From assembly GCF_016545825.1 (NCBI RefSeq), contig NC_052618.1:60194561-60258560 (forward strand): a DNA stretch of 64,000 bases, in the 5' to 3' direction. The DNA is from Eucalyptus grandis. Lineage: Eukaryota; Streptophyta; Magnoliopsida; Myrtales; Myrtaceae. The notes under the pieces are model-generated. The model worked only from the letters and a program-made list of their open reading frames with translations, was not told the DNA's origin and ran no database searches. The stretch's first letter is position 1. Each line of letters begins with the position of its first letter. This document shows, in pieces, positions 58,445-64,000 of the stretch. Position numbers and translations under genes: made by a program.

Positions 58445-59320
58445 ATAACTGTTTTTCTTGAAAAACACAAAAAAATAATAAATAATAAAAAATCAAATTT
58501 TGCATCGGAATGTGTTGGTTTAGTAAATTAGCATTGCATTTTTTAGGATTGCACTTTTAGATAATTTTTGGAATATATTATAATTGATTTTTTTATATAG
58601 GTAGGTCTTAGATAATGTTTGCACATTTTAATAATTTCATTTTTCTTAAAAAATAATTTTCTAAGATAGGATACTAAACTTGGTTAGAAAACTATTCATT
58701 TTAGATAATTTAATTAGTTTTCTTTTTATTACGAATTTAACAAAAAAATAACAAAAATATTAGGTGCATGTCAAATATTTTGCATGTTATGTTCATTAAA
58801 TTAGAAATAGCTTGTTAGTAAAATTAGATCATATAGTTAAAGTGCAAATTATATAGTGAAGTTTTAATTTCGAGATAAAAGAAAACCAAAAAAATAAAAT
58901 AATTGCTTGTTTTTTGTGTTTAATTCTTTTGATGCAATTTTTTTTGATTCATTGAGTGTTTAATAATGATTAAGCACATGTGTGATCATTCTATTGCATG
59001 ATAGTAATGTAGGTTAAAATGAATCCAAGCTGTCGGCAAAAAAAAAAATGAAAATAAAAAGAATGGTACCAAAAGGCATTGGAGAAATCTAGTGTAACCA
59101 AGTCCCCGTACCCAAAGTCTCTAATTCATAAGAGTAAAATAATTCTTCAATTATCTTACTTAGGTGTCTAATCGATCTACCATTAACTGATTAGTGGCGA
59201 CTCCTAAATAAAATCCATTTACATGTTAAAAACTTGAACCTAAGTCGCGAATTGATATGGGCCTAGTGAAGCCTGAGCTAAGTTTAAGACTTAGTAGTCC
59301 ATTAGCCTAAACTCTAGGTG

Positions 59321-60094
59321 GTGCACTCAAAAGTAAGACGACGAGTGTTCATGTCAGCAAATTTTGACCAAGATTGGTTGGATGGAGTCAATTAACAAAA
59401 TGAGGAAAGGATTAAAATTAAATTAACAAAATTAAAATATTTATGATTAAATTGGTAAAAGCATGATAATTTTATAACCTTTTTGATAACTTTCCCACTC
59501 AACCCTTTCGAGGCTCTTAAGTTCTACAGCTAGTATGTTGTTTTCATATTTTATCGCATGATGAAAGTTATGAAGTTTTTTAAACCAAAAGAGGGGGAAA
59601 AAAGTGGGAACGCAGAAAGGAGAGATTTTGTGGGTTGATAATGAAGTTGAACAAATTCAAGATTGGATGCATCTCTACGAACTAATTTGAATAATACTTA
59701 TCATTAAATTTAAATGGGATTTTGATACCTTTATCTTAGGGATTGAGATGCAATGATATTATTTTGAAATGAGGAAAAAAAATTTCATCCTTCCGAATCA
59801 ACATAGATTCATGGGATAAGATTTTACTTATAAAATTTAAAATTTGTGAAAATCCATTTATATGATCATAGGATGGGCAGTTCAAAATATTTATAAAGTT
59901 GCATTATAATCACTTTCTAAAATTCAAATCAATTTTAGAATTTAATATTATTTAAGTTTGAGATTGACATCCGCCTATAGGTTCTCTTTTTGATACATCG
60001 TAACAACAACCTACCGCATCGGTGCAAAAGAACCTCTCAATTATTTTCTCCTAAAATCCTTTCAATAGTATACAATAAAACAAAAAGTTATTTC
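59321..60094. other. Intergenic, nothing recognised
   Basis: AT-rich DNA between the Tat-type LTR and the next copia element; no open frame or RNA gene that I can support. Confidence 0.55.
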
Positions 60095-60556
60095 TGTTAT
60101 GAAATACATAAATGAATATTCATTATATTCATTTTATCTAATGTACTTATTATGGTACATTTGTATTATACATTCTAAGTACATCTCCCTATACAATGAA
60201 TGTTCATCTCCTTTGTCTTGTACATGTATCATTCGATACATTAATATTAATGATAAGTACATTCTTGTTCTCCTATAAATAAGAGTTTAGTTTTGATGTA
60301 CAACATAGACACACAGTGAAATACAGTGATACATTGGAAATAAAACTCTCTCCTCTGGCTTTCTCTACTATCTCTGGTGTTCACTTGCTTTCTCTTCTCA
60401 ATCTCTTCTCTATTATATATTCGCAATACAATATTTTACAACAACACTGGAAATAAAACTCTCTCCTCTGGCTTTCTCTACTATCTCTAGTGTTCACTTG
60501 CTTTCTCTTCTCAATCTCTTCTCTATTATATATTTGCAATACAATATTTTACAACA
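60095..60556 (+). repeat. 5' LTR of Bianca-like copia element (Copia-4) with internal duplication
   Basis: Starts TGTTATGAAATAC and ends TTTTACAACA. TCCTATAAATAAG (60273-60285) is a TATA box. A 113-bp segment with CTCTCTCCTCTGGCTTTC is duplicated in tandem (60336 and 60449), at the very end of the LTR. CGTTATCAGTACGAA directly after it is the probable primer site, followed by a 37-bp tandem repeat (CTGAGTAAGTAATTTTTGC, 60579 and 60617). Confidence 0.8.
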
Positions 60557-60817
60557 CGTTATCAGTACGAAGATCTACCAACTGAGTAAGTAATTTTTGC
60601 AAGCACGAGAATCTACCGACTGAGTAAGTAATTTTTGCAAGGTGGATATTCTTTATTTAATCAACTTATACTTCATCTTTTTCTATCAATTCTTCATTTT
60701 TATTTTTCTTGGCTCGAAGCCAAATTTCAAATCTGAAAGTATCCTTCTGCTCTTGAAGTAGCGGTAGATATTTGGAAATCCTTTTAATTAATTTAATGAT
60801 TCATTTTTGCAAGGATT

Positions 60818-61272
60818 ATGGCAAATATTGAAAAGCCCAAATTCCACATCCTGGAAGTGAGTGGAAAGAATTATCTATCCTGGTGCATTGACATGGAAAT
60901 GCATCTCCAAGGGCAAGGTCTCGCTAATACAATTACAGAGGATAAAACCTCAAATGAAAAGGATAAAGCAAATGCGTTGATTTTTATTCGCCGTCATTTG
61001 CATGAGAGCCTACAATTTATCCGTTGGAGACCTTCATTTCTTGTGGATGAGGTTGAAGGAAATGTATGATCATACCAAGACTGTTATCCTCCCTCAAGCA
61101 CAATATGATTGGCAAAATCTCAGACTGCAAGATTTTAAATTAGTGTCTGACTATAATTCCGCTTTATTTAATATTATTTCTCGGCTTGAATTATGCGATA
61201 TCAAACTCGTCGATGCGGAATTGTTAGAGAAAACTTTCTCCACCTTCCATGCTTCGAATATTGTATTGCAAC
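60818..61272 (+). pseudogene. Copia-4 gag, frameshifted and interrupted
   Basis: Starts ATG 60818, MANIEKPKFHILEVSGKNYL then WCIDMEMHL. Near 61035 a frame change leads to LRLKEMYDHTKTVILPQAQY and LVSDYNSALFNIISRL, ending LEKTFSTFHASNIVLQ at 61272. The YDH.KTVILP and EKTFSTFHASN motifs are typical of Bianca-type copia gag. A second retroelement begins at 61273 and the remainder of gag and pol is not seen. Confidence 0.85.
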
Positions 61273-61501
61273 TGTTGGATATATTGTTAATATAATCCAA
61301 AATAACATGTTCATATACAAGCCCAATAGGTGAAAGCACGGTTATTTGGGTCCATATGGGCCGGAGCCCAATAACCTACATATAAAAACTCTAGGATTCC
61401 CCTATGCTGGAGGTAACACTATTGAGCGTTCTAAACTTGACGTCTCTTGGTGTCATACTTCAAGCAACCACTTCTTCTCTCTCAAACCCATACCTCCAAC
61501 A
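61273..61501 (+). repeat. Probable short LTR of a nested copia element (Copia-5)
   Basis: Starts TGTTGGATATATTG directly inside the Copia-4 gag and reaches a matching CCTCCAACA at 61493-61501. TACATATAAAAAC provides a TATA-like site near 61376. No standard primer site follows, so the right limit is uncertain. 61502-62020 would be the leader. Confidence 0.5.
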
Positions 61502-62020
61502 ATCTTGAAGTATTATGTTCGTGTGTTGGATTTGAGCGAGTAAGGTGTCTTCTTGAAGATTTCGTCAAGATGAATTCACGGGTGTATTTTACTTTCGATT
61601 TCGACGGTGGTATTGGCTGGGATATGAGTTTGAAGATTCGGGTGACCGAAATCTTTGATTCAAAAACCCAAAAATTATAGCCAATTTTAGAGGGTGAAAT
61701 CACTTGGGCTTTGTCCTACTCGTCGATACGAACGTTTTGAGTGGTCACTCATGTCGATCGGAGGTCGCACGGAGAAGTTACGGCACCCTGAAATTTCCAT
61801 ATGAATTTCTAGCGAATTTCGGCGGCGGAAATTTCCAGCGAGTTTCAACGACAATGGTAGTCCATCCTAAGGTTTTTGGGTGCTCCACATCTGTTTTTGG
61901 GGTTTGTTTTGGCAAATTTCATCTCTACAGAGCGGTTTGATCAAGTTTAAGGGAGTTATTCGACTTTGTGGCTCTGAGGACTCCAAGGTGCACTCTTTCT
62001 AACACTTTTCTCTGATTAAA

Positions 62021-62841
62021 ATGGCAAAGCGTAGTTCCTATGATATTATAAAGTTGCAATCATTTGATGTTACTGAATTTCATGGCTGGAAATCACATGT
62101 TCAATTTGGCATGAAAGAACGTGACATATTCTATACTGTATTAAGTGATTTTGCATCTATCACTGAAGATGTGAATGAATATCAATGGAACAAAGATGAG
62201 GATTTTTGTAGAGATTATTTGTTAAACTCTCTAAATCCTAATCTGGCTATGACTTATAGTGAGTATAAGACGGCGAAAGATATATGAGATCACTTAAACA
62301 CTCAGTTCCAAAAACAAGAGGGGCTCTCTAAAACTCTCTTAGCGGAGAAATTCTTTGATTTTAAATTCACTATGAATTCAAGCATCACTTCTCAGTTAGT
62401 TGAATTTGAGAACATGAGGAACAAGTTGAAAGATGATAACTCTGATATGTCCAATAATCTCTTTGTTTGTCTTGTGTTAAGCAAACTATCAACTGAATGG
62501 AGTTCTTTCAAGACTAAAATGCACAGACTGAAGGTACATATGGGACTTGATGAATTAAAGAGGTATATTCACATTGATGATCAAAATATTACTAGGAAGA
62601 GTTTGGAATAGGTAGGACAACAAAAGTCAGTTGCCAACTTAGTTTCACACTCCAATAAACCTCAGAAAAAGTTCAAGTCACCAAAAGGTGAATCCTCTTT
62701 ACAGTTAGAGGCCAAAAAGACTATCTTCCAAAAGAAGAAGAAGGGCAAGTGCCATAACTGTGGAAAGTGGGGTCACTAGGCAACATAGTGTAAGTGATCA
62801 AAGAAGCCAAAGAATGACACACCACATAATGAGGCCAATAT
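62021..62841 (+). pseudogene. Copia-5 gag with three or more stop codons
   Basis: ATG 62021 opens MAKRSSYDIIKLQSFDVTEF, then HGWKSHVQFGMKERDIF. TGA at 62285-62287 probably replaces Trp. The frame continues DHLNTQFQKQEGLSKTLLAE and LSTEWSSFKTKMHRLK to TAG at 62609-62611, then a Lys-rich stretch and a zinc knuckle CHNCGKWGH whose remainder has two TAG codons before the last Cys. Copia gag layout is clear. The sequence ends at the solo LTR starting 62842. Confidence 0.85.
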
Positions 62842-64000
62842 TGTGACATCTCGATTTTCCAATTCTAATTTCAATAAATTGAGACGGGCATTTCGTTGGC
62901 ACGCATATAGTTCATTTCCTTGAGTCGGCCAATCATGTGAAAACTAGTCTATCAGGTGAAGCCGTTAAGAAATTCTAATGCATCAGACTCGAGAATTTGA
63001 GCAGGAAGCGACCTTTCAACCGAGATAATCTACAAGGGTCATTACGGCACAAATAAAAATCGATTAGAAATCGGAGATAGGTCGGCTCGACATAGGCATG
63101 TGATCAGGTGTGGGTGATTCCACCGAATCGCACAATTCTTGTCGATCGGCACTAGACCGACTTTTCTATCGATTGGGTACCCTGTGCCCGTATCTGAAAC
63201 CTTGAGATTTCCCCGACAACCGAAAGTTGCCAATGTGTCAAAGATGTACATTATGGCTTGAATTGATCAACCACAGGTCAAATGCACAAAAATTTCTAAA
63301 AGATGCTCAGTAGATTAGGATGAGCTAGTATTGTGCCAAAGTGAAGTTAACCGAGAAATTGAGATCGAATTCTGAAATTGGAAGTCATGGTGTGTCACAA
63401 ATCTTATTAGGATCATTGGATTAACTTATGGACTTTAATTTGGACTCAATTGGAAAAGAATTGATGAGAATTGAAGTAATTGGATGTACAAGAATTTGGA
63501 CCCCGGTGGAAAATGAAATTGAACCTATTGGACTAAGGTTGTGGAAGGTTGGAGTTAGTGGATGGTGACATCACAAGTGATGTCATCGGGGAGGCAAGAT
63601 GGGCTAGGGTGGTGACAAGTGGAAGGTGAGGATGAGCCCTTGGAAAGGTGAGATGTCACTTCCCTATTGTCTCCATCACCTTCAAGCTTGGGAGGAGAGA
63701 GAATGAGAGGGAAAAGCTGAAGCAAAAACCATCGGAACCGTCTCCTTCGTCCGCCCTTCTTCACCACTTGGTTGCTCGCTCGGCCGGCCACCGTCTCGCC
63801 CGGGTTCCTCGTCGCTCGCCGTTCGCTGGAGCTCGCACGTCGCCATCCCGTGTGCGAGCTGCCTCGTCTCCGTCCGCCGAGCCTCCCGTGTCGTCGTCTC
63901 TCCTCGCCAGCAGCTGCTCGTCGTCGCCGGAGCCTCCATCATCGCCGTTCGTCGCCGTTAGCTGCCGTCCCGAGCCTTAGCTGCCTCCGCCAGTCTTCCT
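62842..64000 (-). mobile_element. Giant solo LTR family, copy C, inverted, cut by window end
   Basis: On the minus strand its end reads GAAAATCGAGATGTCACA, as in copy B. The segments with GACACATTGGCAACTTTCGG, GGGTACCCAATCGATAG and GCCGTAATGACCCTTG align with the last 500 bp of copies A and B. The flank AATAT (62837-62841) should recur beyond the other end if it is a solo LTR. Open frames in 63555-63980 lie in its GC-rich part and are not called. Confidence 0.8.

Larger units (their letters stand above)
55950..59320 (+). mobile_element. 3' LTR of a probable Ty3/gypsy Tat-type element, right end approximate
   Basis: Starts TGTTGACACCTAAATTTTT after a polypurine tract. Long AT-rich U3, a GC-rich segment (57120-57800) with open frames on both strands but no known domain, and a U5-like segment at 59090-59220 (CCAAGTCCCCGTACCC, TAGTGGCGACTCC) fit large Tat/Ogre LTRs; this lineage call is from memory of LTR style. 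The second LTR is outside or lost. A foldback element and a SINE are nested inside. I could not fix the CA end. Confidence 0.6.

Overview
This is nuclear DNA of a flowering plant, most likely a dicot. It is AT-rich and dominated by nested transposable elements, with short fragments of intron-containing host genes between them. Evidence for a plant: Ty1/copia elements primed by initiator Met tRNA (TGGTATCAGAGC-type sites), tRNA-derived SINEs, an endogenous plant pararetrovirus (Caulimoviridae), and exon fragments of a plant myosin XI, a mitochondrial citrate synthase, Notchless and a GABA/amino-acid transporter. The sequence does not let me name the species. I see no clearly intact host gene.

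Layout. 0.1-5.9 kb: a young copia element with almost identical LTRs but broken gag and pol; its right LTR abuts exon 3 of a myosin XI gene start on the minus strand (exons to 6258). 7.4-11.5 kb and 17.4-20.9 kb: two related giant solo LTRs (4.1 and 3.5 kb), each with a perfect 5-bp target duplication and a SINE inside; a third copy starts at 62842 and runs off the end. 12.3-16.6 kb: an internally deleted copia element with both LTRs, a target duplication and a ~97-bp tandem repeat. 22.6-24.5 kb: a three-exon C2HC zinc-finger gene or pseudogene with an in-frame stop. 24.7-26.6 kb: an LTR-like block ending in hairpin repeats.

26.8-33.4 kb: an endogenous caulimovirid arranged as a large inverted repeat. 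Two arms of about 2.4 kb face each other across a 1.8-kb spacer. Any transcript through it could fold into long dsRNA, which makes it the most interesting structure here. 34.9-35.9 kb: the 5' end of another copia element (LTR end, primer site, gag with a stop).

35.9-45.5 kb: a nearly full-length copia element of SIRE/Maximus type on the minus strand, with a CGCAT target duplication, gag, pol and a third env-like ORF carrying a charged helix and coiled coil. 45.7-46.2 kb: two unrelated host exon fragments on opposite strands (Notchless, GABA transporter). 47.7-54.2 kb: an unprocessed citrate synthase pseudogene on the minus strand with eleven exons found; the exons carrying both catalytic histidines are missing. 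55.2-55.7 kb: ten copies of a 26-bp motif at a regular ~48-bp spacing just upstream of the 3' LTR (from 55950) of a probable Ty3/gypsy Tat-type element, which itself carries a foldback element and a SINE. 60.1-64 kb: a Bianca-like copia gag split by another copia element, which is in turn split by the third solo LTR.

The genes do not form a pathway. The window records repeated insertion, recombination to solo LTRs, and erosion of captured or truncated host genes. Boundaries were read by eye; percent identities are approximate.
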